Source: DATARH01 sp963847345 (GTDB lineage Bacteria > Pseudomonadota > Alphaproteobacteria > ATCC43930 > CGMCC-115725). From it: a DNA stretch of 64,000 nt. The notes beneath the pieces were generated by a model. The model worked only from the letters and a program-made list of their open reading frames with translations, made no database searches and had not been told where the DNA came from. The stretch spans positions 1 through 64,000 of the forward strand of contig CAWJZU010000022.1 of assembly GCA_963847345.1 (NCBI GenBank). Reading direction: 5' to 3'. How positions within the stretch are numbered: position 1 is the stretch's first letter; each line of letters begins with the position of its first letter. Positions 8,113 through 17,095 of this stretch are shown here, piece after piece. The position numbers were made by a program, and so were the translations under genes.

Positions 8113-9096
8113 TTAAGGCACCAGTACCGCGGCGCCCTGCAAGGCGCCGCTGCGCAGATCGGCCAGCGCGCGGTTGGCTTCAGCGAGAGGATAGGTCTGC
8201 GTCGTCGTCATGATGCCGGCGGCCGGGGCGAGGGAGAGAAATTCCTCGGCATCCCGGCGGGTAAGGTTGGCGACCGAGCGAACGACCCGTTCCTCCCACA
8301 GCAGGCGGTACGGAAAGGCGGGAATGTCGGTCATGTGGATCCCGCCGCACACGACCGTGCCGCCCTTGCGCGTCGCGGCCAGGGCCGCGGGAACGAGCGC
8401 CCCGACCGGCGCGAATATCAGCGCGGCGTCGAGCTTCTCGGGCGGCGTCTCGTCGGACCCGCCAGCCCACGCGGCGCCGAGCCGGAGGGCGAAGAGCTGC
8501 GCCGCCGTATCGCCCGGCCGCGTGAATGCGTAGACCTCACGTCCTTGGTAGCGCGCAACCTGCGCCAGGATGTGGGCCGCCGCGCCGAACCCGTAGATCC
8601 CGATCCGCCGCGCGTCGCCGGCCAGACGCAACGTGCGGTAGCCGATCAGCCCGGCGCACAGCAGCGGCGCCGCCGCGACATCGCCAAACGCCGGATCGAT
8701 CGCGAAACAATAGCGCTGGTCGGCGACGGTCAGCTCGGCATACCCGCCGTCGATCTGGTAACCGGTGAAGCGGGCGTTATCGCAGAGGTTTTCCTGCCCG
8801 GCGCGACAATACGCGCAGACGCCGCAGGTCCAGCCGAGCCACGGCACACCGACCCGGTCGCCGATCGCAAACCGATCCACCCCCTCCCCTCTCTCGACGA
8901 CGGTGCCGACGATCTCGTGCCCTGGGATCAGCGGCAATTTCGGGTTCGGCAGCTCGCCGTCGACGACGTGCAGATCGGTGCGGCAGACCGCGCACGCCCG
9001 CACCGCGAGCAGCACCTGCCCCGGCGCCGGACGCGGTTCCGGCACCTCCGCTGCAGTAAGCGGGCGGCTCGGGGCGGTCAGCAGTTGCGCGTGCAT
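8113..9096 (-). CDS. zinc-dependent alcohol dehydrogenase
   Basis: 327 residues of the medium-chain dehydrogenase family. The N-terminal GroES-like domain has the catalytic-zinc region (CAVCRTDLHVVDG, PGHEIVGTVVERG) and the structural-zinc cysteines (CGVCAYCRAGQENLC). The central Rossmann domain has RIGIYGFGAAAHILAQVA. Length and motifs match the AdhA-like 'zinc-binding alcohol dehydrogenase' subfamily. It should oxidise or reduce an alcohol/aldehyde pair in the cytoplasm with NAD(P). It stands alone: the tRNA gene starts about 230 bp upstream, and downstream lies the polysaccharide regulator's intergenic region. Confidence 0.9.
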   Translation of the reverse strand: MHAQLLTAPSRPLTAAEVPEPRPAPGQVLLAVRACAVCRTDLHVVDGELPNPKLPLIPGHEIVGTVVERGEGVDRFAIGDRVGVPWLGWTCGVCAYCRAGQENLCDNARFTGYQIDGGYAELTVADQRYCFAIDPAFGDVAAAPLLCAGLIGYRTLRLAGDARRIGIYGFGAAAHILAQVARYQGREVYAFTRPGDTAAQLFALRLGAAWAGGSDETPPEKLDAALIFAPVGALVPAALAATRKGGTVVCGGIHMTDIPAFPYRLLWEERVVRSVANLTRRDAEEFLSLAPAAGIMTTTQTYPLAEANRALADLRSGALQGAAVLVP

Positions 9097-9324
9097 TGCA
9101 TCGGTCCGAACTGTGTCGCCGGGCTCTCGACTCTAAAACCTTACGCGAGGCGAATCGACACCGTGCATTGTGCCGAAGGCGCCCGGAAGAACAGCGGCGC
9201 GTCAACCGGGCGAACCCAGAGCGGATCTGTTCGCCGTGGACCGATGTGGCCGACGGCCGACTGGAGCCGCCGCCGATTGTACTTGTTCGATACAGGCAAA
9301 CAGGTTGCGCCGCGCGGCCTCGCG

Positions 9325-9398
9325 TGGCTGGGGGACTAGGATTTGAACCTAGACTGGCGGAGTCAGAGTTCGCTGTCCTACCGTTAGACGATCCCCCA
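9325..9398 (-). tRNA. tRNA-Gln (anticodon CUG)
   Basis: 74 bases with encoded CCA. The acceptor arms TGGGGGA and TCCCCCA pair perfectly, followed by G and CCA. The T arm is CTAGG-TTCAAAT-CCTAG. The anticodon loop CTCTGAC places CTG at 34-36, which reads CAG (Gln). The anticodon stem GCGAA/TCCGC has one A-C mismatch. No T-run terminator follows. Confidence 0.95.
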
Positions 9399-9638
9399 CC
9401 GTGTCACACCGGTCGGCAGTCGCGGGCGGCCGTAAGCCGCCAGGATGCGTGCATTCTGTATCACACGCCTTCGAAATTGGGTAGCGCGCTCTAGAGTCAA
9501 GCGCCGGAAGCGCCGGCGGCCCCGATCGCTGCAGCGCCGTTGCCCTGCCGAACCAGCGCCCCCACCTTTTCGTAATTCGTCGGACCGGGCCGAACGCGGG
9601 TCGCGCCGCGAGTTGCAACGGACGGCACGGGCACGCAG

Positions 9639-10883
9639 GTGGCGAGCATCGCGGAAGAAATCGGCGGCGAACGCGATAGCCCGGTGGCGGACGACCCGGC
9701 GATCAGGCCGCAAATCGCGCTGCTGCCGGGAGCGCATCGCCGGGCCGAAGGCGGGCATCCGTGGGTCTATTCGAACGAGATCGCGATCGACGCCAACGCC
9801 AGGGCGTTGCCGCCCGGAACCCTGGTGACATTGCGCCGCTCCGACGAGCGGCCGTTCGGCGTCGCACTGTTCAACCCGCATGCTTTGATCGCCGCGCGGC
9901 TGCTCGATCGCGACGCCGGCCGGACGATCGCGACCCGGTTCTTTTCGCGCCGCATCGAGCGGGCGCTGCGGATTCGCGAGCGCCTTTATCCGGCGCCCTA
10001 TTACCGCCTCGTGCACGCCGAGGCGGACGGGCTGCCGGGCCTCGTCGTCGACCGGTTCGGGTCGGTGCTGGTCGTCCAGACCAACGCCGCCGGCATGGAG
10101 TGCCTGCTGCCCCTGGTGGTCGAGGCGCTGGGCGGGCTGCTGTCGCCCGAGGCGATCGTGCTGCGCAACGACAGCCCGGCGCGGAGCCTCGAAGGGCTGC
10201 CGCTCTACACCGGGATCGCGCGAGGCGCGATCGACGGGCCGGTAACGCTCGACGAGAACGGCGTCCTGTTTCGGGCCGATCTGGTCGGCGGGCAGAAGAC
10301 CGGCTGGTTTTACGATCAGCGCGACAATCGCGGCTTTATCGCCGCGCTGGCCGGCGGCGCGCGGGTGCTGGACCTTTATTGCTACGGCGGCGCCTTTGCG
10401 GTAGCCGCCGCGATGCGCGGCGCCGAAACGGTGCTCGGCATCGACCGCTCCGAGGCGGCGCTGACCCTCGCCGAGGCATCGGCGGGGCTGAACGGCGTCG
10501 GCGAGCGCTGCGCGTTTCGCCGCGGCGACGTGTTCGCCGAGGCCGCCTCGCTTTCCGGGTCCGGCGAGCGGTTCGACATCGTCGTCGCCGACCCGCCGCC
10601 GTTCGCGCGCTCGAAGCGCGATGTGCCCGCGGCATTGCGCGGCTATCGCAAGCTGGCGCGCCTCGCCGCGCAACTGACCGCGCCAGGCGGGTTTTTGTTC
10701 CTCGCCTCGTGCTCGCACAATGTCGGCGCTGCCGAGTTCGCCGACGCTGTGCGGCGCGGTCTCACCGATGCCGGGCGCAGCGCCCGCATCCTGCGCAATA
10801 GCGGCGCCAGCCCCGACCACCCGGTGCATCCGGCCCTGCCCGAGACCGGCTACCTCAAGGCACTGACCCTTGCGCTCGATTAG
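9639..10883 (+). CDS. class I SAM-dependent rRNA methyltransferase, RlmI-like
   Basis: 414 residues. The first ~80 are a PUA-like RNA-binding domain (GGHPWVYSNEI, GTLVTLRRSDERPFGVALFN). Then come the family's YYRLVHAEADGLPGLVVDRF segment, a SAM-binding Rossmann domain (VLDLYCYGGAFAVAAAMRGA) and the catalytic VADPPPFARSKRD region. RlmI relatives methylate a cytosine C5 of 23S rRNA; the precise target here is inferred. The start is GTG at 9639; no better ATG precedes the PUA domain. The long antisense frame covering it is a composition artefact. Confidence 0.88.
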   Translation: MASIAEEIGGERDSPVADDPAIRPQIALLPGAHRRAEGGHPWVYSNEIAIDANARALPPGTLVTLRRSDERPFGVALFNPHALIAARLLDRDAGRTIATRFFSRRIERALRIRERLYPAPYYRLVHAEADGLPGLVVDRFGSVLVVQTNAAGMECLLPLVVEALGGLLSPEAIVLRNDSPARSLEGLPLYTGIARGAIDGPVTLDENGVLFRADLVGGQKTGWFYDQRDNRGFIAALAGGARVLDLYCYGGAFAVAAAMRGAETVLGIDRSEAALTLAEASAGLNGVGERCAFRRGDVFAEAASLSGSGERFDIVVADPPPFARSKRDVPAALRGYRKLARLAAQLTAPGGFLFLASCSHNVGAAEFADAVRRGLTDAGRSARILRNSGASPDHPVHPALPETGYLKALTLALD

Positions 10884-10895
10884 CAAGCACACCGG

Positions 10896-12068
10896 CTATT
10901 CCGGCGGGTCGGCGTCCGCGTGGCGAAACGGAGAAAATTCGGCGAGCTGCTCGATCTTGTGCTCGACCATGTCCCGTTCGCGGTCGAGAAACGCAGCAAC
11001 GGCGCGGCGGAAACTCGGGTCGGGGATCCAGTGCGCCGAGTAGGTCGGCACCGGCAGATAGCCGCGCTGCAATTTGTGCGGCCCCTGCGCGCCGGCCTCG
11101 ACCCGCTTCAGCCCGCGTTCGATCGCGAATTCGATCGCCCGGTAATAGCAGCATTCGAAATGCAGAAAGCGATATTCGCGGTGGGCGCCCCAGTTGCGGC
11201 CGTAGATCGTGTCGCGCCCCAGAATATTAAACGCGCCGGCGATGTAATCCTTGCCGCGCCGCGCCATGAACAGCACGACCTTGTCCGGCATTTGCTCGCC
11301 GAGCATCGAGAAAAACCGCTTTGTCAGGTAGGATGATCCCCATTTGCGGTCGGTCGTGCCGAGATAGAGCCGGTAGAACGCATCCCACGCGCGCTCGGTC
11401 AAATCGGTGCCGGTCAGCAGGTCGATCTCGATGCCGCCGGCCAGCGCCTCGCGGCGCTCCTTCTTGACCGCCTTGCGCTTGCGGGAATTGAGCGCGGCCA
11501 GATAGTCGTCGAAATCGCGATAGCCGTCGTTAGTCCAGTGGAATTGCTGACCGATACGCGGCAGGAAACCGGCCTGTTCAAACGCCTCGAAATCGCGCGC
11601 TTCCGGGAAATTGACGTGCAATGACGACAGCTTGCGCTGGCGCGCCAGTTCGACCATGCCGGCAACGAGATGCGCGCGCGTTTCGGCCGGCGCGTGCGGC
11701 GAGACGAGCAGCCGCGGCCCCGGCACCGGCGTGAACGGCACCGCGCAGAGCAGCTTCGGATAATAGCGTCCGCCGGCCCGTTCGTAAGCGTCGGCCCAGC
11801 CCCAGTCGAACACATACTCGCCGTAGGAGTGGCTCTTCAGGTACATCGGCACCGCGCCGACCAGCCGCCCACCGGGCCCGCCGACCGCCAAATGCTGCGG
11901 CGCCCAGCCGGCGCGCGCGGTCGCCGAGCCGCTCTCTTCGAGGATGCTCAGGAAAGCGTGCGACACGGTCGGGTTGATGTCGCCGGCGCAGGCATCCCAT
12001 TCCGCCGCCGGGATGTCTCGGATCGCGCCGTGCACGGTCACGGAAATCGGTTCGGCCCCCTCGTTCAC
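10896..12068 (-). CDS. FemAB-like N-acyltransferase (GNAT family)
   Basis: 390 residues of the FemAB-like/'peptidoglycan biosynthesis-recognition' group (Pfam FemAB_like). Recognisable blocks are AEWDACAGDINPTVSHAFL, GAVPMYLKSHSYGEYVFDWG, KLSSLHVNFPEARD, RKAVKKERREAL, DRKWGSSYLTKRFF and GPHKLQRGYLPVPTYSAHW. Family members are thought to add amino acids or acyl groups; substrates are largely unproven. GTG at 12066-12068 is the likely start because the frame upstream of it becomes Arg-rich noise. The stop nearly abuts the convergent methyltransferase stop (13 bp). It lies 17 bp downstream of the RidA gene, so it is probably co-transcribed with it. Confidence 0.85.
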   Translation of the reverse strand: MNEGAEPISVTVHGAIRDIPAAEWDACAGDINPTVSHAFLSILEESGSATARAGWAPQHLAVGGPGGRLVGAVPMYLKSHSYGEYVFDWGWADAYERAGGRYYPKLLCAVPFTPVPGPRLLVSPHAPAETRAHLVAGMVELARQRKLSSLHVNFPEARDFEAFEQAGFLPRIGQQFHWTNDGYRDFDDYLAALNSRKRKAVKKERREALAGGIEIDLLTGTDLTERAWDAFYRLYLGTTDRKWGSSYLTKRFFSMLGEQMPDKVVLFMARRGKDYIAGAFNILGRDTIYGRNWGAHREYRFLHFECCYYRAIEFAIERGLKRVEAGAQGPHKLQRGYLPVPTYSAHWIPDPSFRRAVAAFLDRERDMVEHKIEQLAEFSPFRHADADPPE

Positions 12069-12085
12069 CGCCGCCCTCCGCCCGT

Positions 12086-12553
12086 TCAGCCGATCTCGAA
12101 TATTGCCTCGACCTCGACCGCCACGCCGCCCGGCAGCGACGCGACGCCGACCGCCGCGCGCGCGTGGCGTCCCGCATCGCCGAAGATCTCGACCATCAGA
12201 TCCGACGCGCCGTTGACCACTTGCGGCATATCGGTGAACTCGGGCGTGCAATTGACGAAACCGCGCAGCTGCACGACGCGGCTGACGCGGTCGACATCGC
12301 CGCCGCAGGCGGTGCGCAGATGCGTCAGGAGGTTGAGCGCACACAGCCGCGCCGCGTCGCGCCCCTCCGCGATCGTTATCCCGGCGCCGAGCTTGCCGAC
12401 ATGGCGGCGCTCGCCGTTCCACTGGCTGATCTGCCCGGCGATAAATACCAGATCGCCCACGACGGTGAACGGCACGTAGTTGGCCATCGGCGCCGTCGGC
12501 TCCGGCAATTCGATCCCGAGCTCCCTGAGGCGCGCCTCGATCCTTCCACTCAT
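12086..12553 (-). CDS. RidA (YjgF/YER057c/UK114) family protein
   Basis: 155 residues matching the longer YjgF-like branch: PMANYVPFTVVGDLVFIAGQ at the N-terminus, LCALNLLTHLRTACGGDVDR in the middle and HARAAVGVASLPGGVAVEVE at the end, which carries the Arg that binds carboxylates in active RidA. The role is imine/enamine deamination in the cytoplasm, protecting PLP enzymes. The start at 12551-12553 gives the normal family N-terminus (MSGRIEARLREL); the frame is open further upstream but without family similarity. It shares direction and close spacing with the acyltransferase that follows. Confidence 0.88.
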   Translation of the reverse strand: MSGRIEARLRELGIELPEPTAPMANYVPFTVVGDLVFIAGQISQWNGERRHVGKLGAGITIAEGRDAARLCALNLLTHLRTACGGDVDRVSRVVQLRGFVNCTPEFTDMPQVVNGASDLMVEIFGDAGRHARAAVGVASLPGGVAVEVEAIFEIG

Positions 12554-12746
12554 CGCCGCTGTCTCCCGCTCTCCTGGCCGGAACGCAAGTGCCGTGCCAA
12601 ATCTGGCCGGTATCGCCGGGAGCGAGCCCGACGATGACGAAACTGTTCTTACCCGTGAAGGATAGGCGCTGTGCTGCTGCTGTCCAGCGCCCCGCATACC
12701 GCCGATCATTCGCTCGGGAGGCACACCCGCCGCCGACCGCCCCGAC

Positions 12747-13580
12747 CTACTCTCCCGGGGCCGGTTTGCCGGTTCCGGCCAACTCGGCGTCGAACTCGGC
12801 CTCGCGCTTGGCTCGCGCCTTTTCGACGAGCTTACAGGAGAAGATCGACGCCTCGTAAAGGATGATCAGCGGCACCGCGAGGCTGACCTGGCTGATCACA
12901 TCGGGCGGCGTGAGAACCGCCGCGACCGCGAACATGGCGACGATCGCATAGCGCCGTTTCGAGGCGAGGCCGGCTGCGGTCACAAGCCCGGCCCGCGCCA
13001 TCAGCGTCAACAGCACCGGAAGCTGGAACGCCGCGCCGAACGCGAACAGCAGCGTCATGACCAGCGACAGATACTCGTTGACCTTGGGTTCGGCGACGAT
13101 CGGCAGCGAGCCGTCGATTCTAGGCGTTTCGAAGCTGACGAAGAACCGGAACGCGACCGGGATCACGCCGAAATAAGCCAGCGCCGCGCCGGTCAGGAAC
13201 AGTATCGGCGTCGCAAACATGTAGGGCATGAAGGCGCGGCGTTCGTTCTTGTACAGACCCGGCGCGACGAATTTCCAGATCTGTATCATGATGATCGGAA
13301 ACGACAGGCAGATCGCCGCCCAGAACGACACCTTTATGTAGGTGAAAAATGCCTCGGTCAGTCCCGTGAAAATCATCCGCCGGTCAGGCTGCCCGGCGTA
13401 GATATTGGCCAGCGGCTGCGCCAGAAAACGATAAATGTATTCGCTGAATTGATAGCAGATCAGGAACGCAACGATGACCGACCCGGCCGCCCACATGAGC
13501 CGGTTACGCAGCTCGATCAGATGGTCCATCAACGGCATCCGACCGGATTCGAGTTCGTCCTCCTCGTTGTCGTCAGCCAT
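12747..13580 (-). CDS. tatC: Sec-independent protein translocase TatC
   Basis: 277 residues with six membrane segments and the family signature: MPLMDHLIELRNRL at the cytoplasmic N-terminus, SFWAAICLSFPIIMIQIWKF, APGLYKNERRAFMPYM, then LLFAFGAAFQLPVLL and RRYAIVAMFAVAAVLTPPDV. TatC is the inner-membrane receptor for twin-arginine signal peptides and works with TatA and TatB. It follows tatB by 8 bp. The C-terminal tail is a charged cytoplasmic extension (KARAKREAEFDAEL). Confidence 0.97.
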   Translation of the reverse strand: MADDNEEDELESGRMPLMDHLIELRNRLMWAAGSVIVAFLICYQFSEYIYRFLAQPLANIYAGQPDRRMIFTGLTEAFFTYIKVSFWAAICLSFPIIMIQIWKFVAPGLYKNERRAFMPYMFATPILFLTGAALAYFGVIPVAFRFFVSFETPRIDGSLPIVAEPKVNEYLSLVMTLLFAFGAAFQLPVLLTLMARAGLVTAAGLASKRRYAIVAMFAVAAVLTPPDVISQVSLAVPLIILYEASIFSCKLVEKARAKREAEFDAELAGTGKPAPGE

Positions 13581-13588
13581 GCGCGACC

Positions 13589-14050
13589 TTACACCCTCGA
13601 CGCGGCGGGCTCATCCGGCTTTTGGCTCGACTGCGCCGGCGTGCTGTCCCCGGCGGCCGGTTCATCGAACCCGATCATCGTGGGCGGGGGGGTCAGAACC
13701 GGCAAGCCCTGGGACGTCGCCACGGGCGTGGATCGGGTCTTGCTGAAATAATCCGGTATCGAGGGCAGTTTCAAACTGTCGGCCAGTTCGCCGCTGGGGT
13801 CCACCGTGTTCAGGACCTGCCCCTTGACATCGAAGTCGAGCGCCTTTTTCAGCCCCTTGCGCACTTCGTCGAGTTCCGCCTCGCGGATCATCTCCTCGAC
13901 GCTGCCCTGCAGTTCCCGCGTCATGCTGCGTGCCTTGCGGGCCCAGGTACCGGCGGTGCGTAACGCGCTCGGCAGCTCTTTCGGGCCGATGACAATCAGC
14001 GCAACGGCGCCAATCACCAGCATTTCCGACCAACCGAGATCAAAGAACAT
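13589..14050 (-). CDS. tatB: Sec-independent protein translocase TatB
   Basis: 153 residues. It has a short periplasmic tip and one membrane helix (FFDLGWSEMLVIGAVALIVI), the GPKELPSALRTAG hinge, a long amphipathic helix, then a flexible Pro/Ser/Thr-rich tail. The glutamate in the helix (GWSEML) is typical of TatB rather than TatA. TatB forms the receptor complex with TatC, which is next in the operon. No tatA lies upstream: 14051-14323 has no open frame with a TatA-like helix, so tatA must be elsewhere or TatB serves both roles. Confidence 0.95.
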   Translation of the reverse strand: MFFDLGWSEMLVIGAVALIVIGPKELPSALRTAGTWARKARSMTRELQGSVEEMIREAELDEVRKGLKKALDFDVKGQVLNTVDPSGELADSLKLPSIPDYFSKTRSTPVATSQGLPVLTPPPTMIGFDEPAAGDSTPAQSSQKPDEPAASRV

Positions 14051-14323
14051 GGCGGCCCGGGTTGCGGCATCCGCCGTCGCGAAAGACGGCGGTGCGGAAC
14101 GGAATACAATTCGTCATTAGCCTATACACGCGCGGACAGTCCTAGAAAAGCAGGTAGGCCGGCACGCACCAACATGCCACCATGCCGTCTAGCGCTGCAC
14201 TAATCCGCCTGCCGCAGAACATGGCGACGCGGGTACAGGCAGCCAATAGCCGCGAATGCCCGCGCGCATCGTGACCTCGCTTCAGCCTCGCGCCTCAGCC
14301 GGCCCGCTCCGACCGGCCCGCCG

Positions 14324-14878
14324 TCAACCCGCCGCCGGCAGTCTGTCTCCGTCGGGCGGCGGGTCCACCTCGAACGCGTTCACGACACCGCACAGCATCG
14401 CATAGTAATTCGCGATCGCGGTCAACTCGACGAGCCAGGGTACGCCGTGCCGCTCCAAGAGGCGATCGAACACCGCCTTGTCGGTGCGGTTGGTCCGCAT
14501 CAGCTGCCGAACATAAGTGATGACATCGGCCTCGTCGGCGGGCAGCGAGGACGGATCCCCCTTGGCCCTGATGAGGTCGATCATCGCCGGCGGAACGTCG
14601 GCGCGCTGTGCCGCGGCGACCTGGGCGGCCCAGACATAGGCGCCTTCCCTCTCGCGCACCGCCGCGAGGATCGCGGCAAAGCGCGGGCCCGGTTCGACGA
14701 TCGTCTCGTCGCGGTTGAACGGCACCATCGGCAGCAATTTGCTCGCCAGTTTCGGGCTGTGCAGCAGCATGCTGAACGGCCCGCGTATCCGGCCGAAGAC
14801 CCCGAGCACGTCATCGACGACATGCTGATGTTCGGCCGGAACATCATCCTTGCCGGTAATCGGCGGCACTCGCGGCAT
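14324..14878 (-). CDS. carboxymuconolactone decarboxylase family protein
   Basis: 184 residues with the CMD/AhpD-like fold: VFGRIRGPFSMLLHSPKLAS, REREGAYVWAAQVAAAQRA and TAIANYYAMLCGVVNAFEVD. The region where AhpD proteins have the CxxC couple reads REGAYVWAAQ, so it lacks the redox cysteines and is not a peroxidase. Such proteins usually accompany degradation of cyclic or aromatic compounds. It ends 273 bp from tatB and lies 22 bp downstream of the nitroreductase, so those two are likely one transcript. Substrate unknown. Confidence 0.82.
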   Translation of the reverse strand: MPRVPPITGKDDVPAEHQHVVDDVLGVFGRIRGPFSMLLHSPKLASKLLPMVPFNRDETIVEPGPRFAAILAAVREREGAYVWAAQVAAAQRADVPPAMIDLIRAKGDPSSLPADEADVITYVRQLMRTNRTDKAVFDRLLERHGVPWLVELTAIANYYAMLCGVVNAFEVDPPPDGDRLPAAG

Positions 14879-14900
14879 CGCTCACCTCCCCTCGCCCTGG

Positions 14901-15569
14901 TCACAGCCCCGGATACGGCTGGCCCCACTTGTCCTGGAACACGACATCCTTCAACGGCCCGCGGCCGAGCCTGCCGAACCGGCCCATCGGCCAGCCGATC
15001 GGCAGGATCGCATAGGACTGGACGCCCGGCGGCAGGCCGAAGATCGCGTCGACCTCCTTGCCGTAACCGGTGTGCCTTGTCGTCAGCGTCGTGCCGAGAC
15101 CGAGCGCGCGGATCGCCAGGCACATGTTCTGCACCGCCCCGTAGATCGACGAACCGGCGGTGCGCCCCGGGTTCTCGCCGGCTTCGAGGCAGGCGACGAT
15201 CCACACCGGCGCCTCGTGGTAATGATCGGTCAGGTATTCGACCGCGGCATGCTGGCGCTTGTAGCGCTCCGGGTCGGAGCCGGGCGGCGGCGCGCTTGAC
15301 GCATAGCGCGGCCCGACCGACTCGTCGAACAGGCGCTTATACCAGACCTGCACCTGCTTCTTGATGTCGGGGTCCTTGACGACGAGAAACCGCCATCGCT
15401 GCGTATTGCCGCCGGACGGCGCATACTGGCCGGCCTGCAAAATCCGGTTGATCAGCTCGTCGGGCACCGGGTCCGGCTTCAGCCGGCGCATCGCCCGCAT
15501 CGTGCTCATCGCTTCCCAGAGATTGTCGGTTGGGTTCCGGTTCGGCCCAGTTTCAGCTAATTCCGCCAC
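14901..15569 (-). CDS. nitroreductase family protein
   Basis: 222 residues of the FMN-dependent nitroreductase fold: EAMSTMRAMRRLKPDPVPDE (FMN-phosphate binding RAMRR), LQAGQYAPSGGNTQRWRFLV, SSIYGAVQNMCLAIRALGLG and a C-terminal SYAILPIGWPMGRFG. It should use NAD(P)H to reduce nitro, quinone or enone compounds in the cytoplasm. The 22 bp gap to the CMD-family gene suggests a two-gene operon. An ATG within a GAGG context around 15569 gives the expected N-terminus. Substrate cannot be read from sequence. Confidence 0.88.
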   Translation of the reverse strand: MAELAETGPNRNPTDNLWEAMSTMRAMRRLKPDPVPDELINRILQAGQYAPSGGNTQRWRFLVVKDPDIKKQVQVWYKRLFDESVGPRYASSAPPPGSDPERYKRQHAAVEYLTDHYHEAPVWIVACLEAGENPGRTAGSSIYGAVQNMCLAIRALGLGTTLTTRHTGYGKEVDAIFGLPPGVQSYAILPIGWPMGRFGRLGRGPLKDVVFQDKWGQPYPGL

Positions 15570-15609
15570 TCGTGTCCTCCTGGCTCCGCGTCTGGCGAGA
15601 CTTTAATCC

Positions 15610-15640
15610 GTAGGATGGGTAGAGCGAAGCGAAACCCATC
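15610..15640 (+). repeat. dispersed hairpin repeat (GTAGGATGGG type), copy 1
   Basis: GTAGGATGGGTAGAGCGAAG followed by CGAAACCCATC. GATGGGT (15614-15620) pairs with ACCCATC (15634-15640) around an AGAGCGAAGCGAA loop. This resembles a short palindromic intergenic repeat seen in many proteobacterial genomes. A second, diverged copy is at 47476-47510. Confidence 0.7.
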
Positions 15641-15730
15641 GCCTTTGCCCGGCAACCGGCGCGCCGCTTTCGGGCGGTCCGCCATCCGAATACAATCGCT
15701 TGCATCCAATAAGCCCAAGAGAGCGTCCCG

Positions 15731-16939
15731 ATGTCCGACAAATCCCTGAAAAAGCCGTTTGCCGGCATCCGCATTCTCGACTTCACGCGCTATGTCGCGG
15801 GGCCGTTCGGCACCTATCAGCTGGCGCTGCAGGGCGCCGACGTGATCAAAATCGAGCCCAAAGCCGGCGACGACATGCGCCACTCGCAGCTCAGCCGCGA
15901 ATGGGCCGAAAAGGGCCTCGGCCCGTCCTATCTCGGCATCAACTCGAACAAGCGCAGCCTGACCCTCGACCTGACCAAGCCTCAGGCCGTCGAGATCGTC
16001 AAAAAACTCGCCGAACGGGCCGATGTCGTCTGGGAAAATTTCCGGCCCGGCGTGATGGACCGCTTCGGCATCGGCTACGAGGCACTGCGCGCGCTGAACC
16101 CGAAGCTGATTTATTGCGCCGTCTCCGGTTTCGGCCAGAACGGCCCGGAGCGCGGCACCGCCGCCTTCGACGGCAAGTTGCAGGCGATGTCCGGCATCAT
16201 GTCGATCACCGGCCACGAGGACAAAGGCCCGACCCGCGCCGGCTTCGCGCTGTGCGACACGATCGGCGGGATGACGGCGGCCTTCGCCGTCGCGAGCGCG
16301 CTGTTCCAGCGCAGCCATACCGGCGAGGGGCAATTCGTCGATGTCGCGATGCTCGACGCGGCGCTGGCGTTTATCGCCCCGCAGATCGCCGAACACACCG
16401 TCACCGGCCACCGGCACCGCCAGTTCGGCAATCTCTCCTCGACCGGCAAGGTCACCGGCAACCGCTTCAAGGCCGGCGACGGCGACCTGATGCTCGCCGT
16501 GATGACCGAAAAGCAGTTCTCCAGCTTGATGACCGCGCTCGGCCGCCCCGACGCGCTCACCGACCCGCGTTTCGCCGACTGGCCCAGCCGCAGCCGCAAC
16601 GAGCCGGCCCTGCGCGCGATCATCGAGGAGGCGCTCGCCGCCGACAGCGCGCGCAACTGGGAAAAGCGGTTGACCGCCTCGGACGTGCCGTGCGCCGCGA
16701 TTTGGCCGATTTCCGAGATCGTCCACCACCCGCAGCTCGCGCACCGCGACGTGATGCAGCAAATCGAGGCGCCCTACGGCGAATTGCGTCTCGCCGGCTC
16801 CGGCTTCCGCCTCGCCCACGATAGCGGCGGCATCACCCGCCCCCCACCCCTCCTCGGCGAACACACCGACGAAATCCTCACCGAAGCCGGCTACACGGAA
16901 GCCGAAATCGCGGCGTTTCGGCAAGAAGGCGTCGTTTAG
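15731..16939 (+). CDS. CaiB/BaiF family CoA-transferase
   Basis: 402 residues, a full-length class III CoA-transferase. Blocks: GIRILDFTRYVAGPFGTYQL, GADVIKIEPKAGDDMRH, YLGINSNKRSLTLDLTKPQA, VDVAMLDAALAFIAPQIAEH (the Asp of AMLDA aligns with the catalytic aspartate), then HRDVMQQIEAPYGELRLAGS. It moves CoA between carboxylic acids in the cytoplasm; donor and acceptor are not identifiable. It is monocistronic: a repeat hairpin lies upstream and a convergent regulator gene downstream. Confidence 0.92.
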   Translation: MSDKSLKKPFAGIRILDFTRYVAGPFGTYQLALQGADVIKIEPKAGDDMRHSQLSREWAEKGLGPSYLGINSNKRSLTLDLTKPQAVEIVKKLAERADVVWENFRPGVMDRFGIGYEALRALNPKLIYCAVSGFGQNGPERGTAAFDGKLQAMSGIMSITGHEDKGPTRAGFALCDTIGGMTAAFAVASALFQRSHTGEGQFVDVAMLDAALAFIAPQIAEHTVTGHRHRQFGNLSSTGKVTGNRFKAGDGDLMLAVMTEKQFSSLMTALGRPDALTDPRFADWPSRSRNEPALRAIIEEALAADSARNWEKRLTASDVPCAAIWPISEIVHHPQLAHRDVMQQIEAPYGELRLAGSGFRLAHDSGGITRPPPLLGEHTDEILTEAGYTEAEIAAFRQEGVV

Positions 16940-17095
16940 GCTATGTACTCAATAAATGGTCCCACAGCCGATTTCGGACTTTCAGCCGCCCCGCCTGAGG
17001 TCGCCCGGATCAGCCTCATCAGCTCATTTTCTCTAGGCTACCGCCACGGAACTCGCTCGACCCTTACTTCTGATAACAGAGTGCAAGTTCGCGGA

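Noticed and set aside
8056..9339. 427-residue plus-strand ORF
   Set aside because: Antisense to the zinc alcohol dehydrogenase; composition artefact.
9384..10892. 502-residue minus-strand ORF
   Set aside because: Antisense to the RlmI-like methyltransferase and Arg/Gly/Ala-rich, with no domain motif; a composition shadow.
15557..16924. 455-residue minus-strand ORF
   Set aside because: Shadow of the CaiB-type CoA-transferase.
16940..17095. possible insertion-sequence end after the CoA-transferase gene
   Set aside because: The ATGTACTCAATAAATGGTCC stretch looked like an element terminus, but I found no matching inverted partner or transposase.
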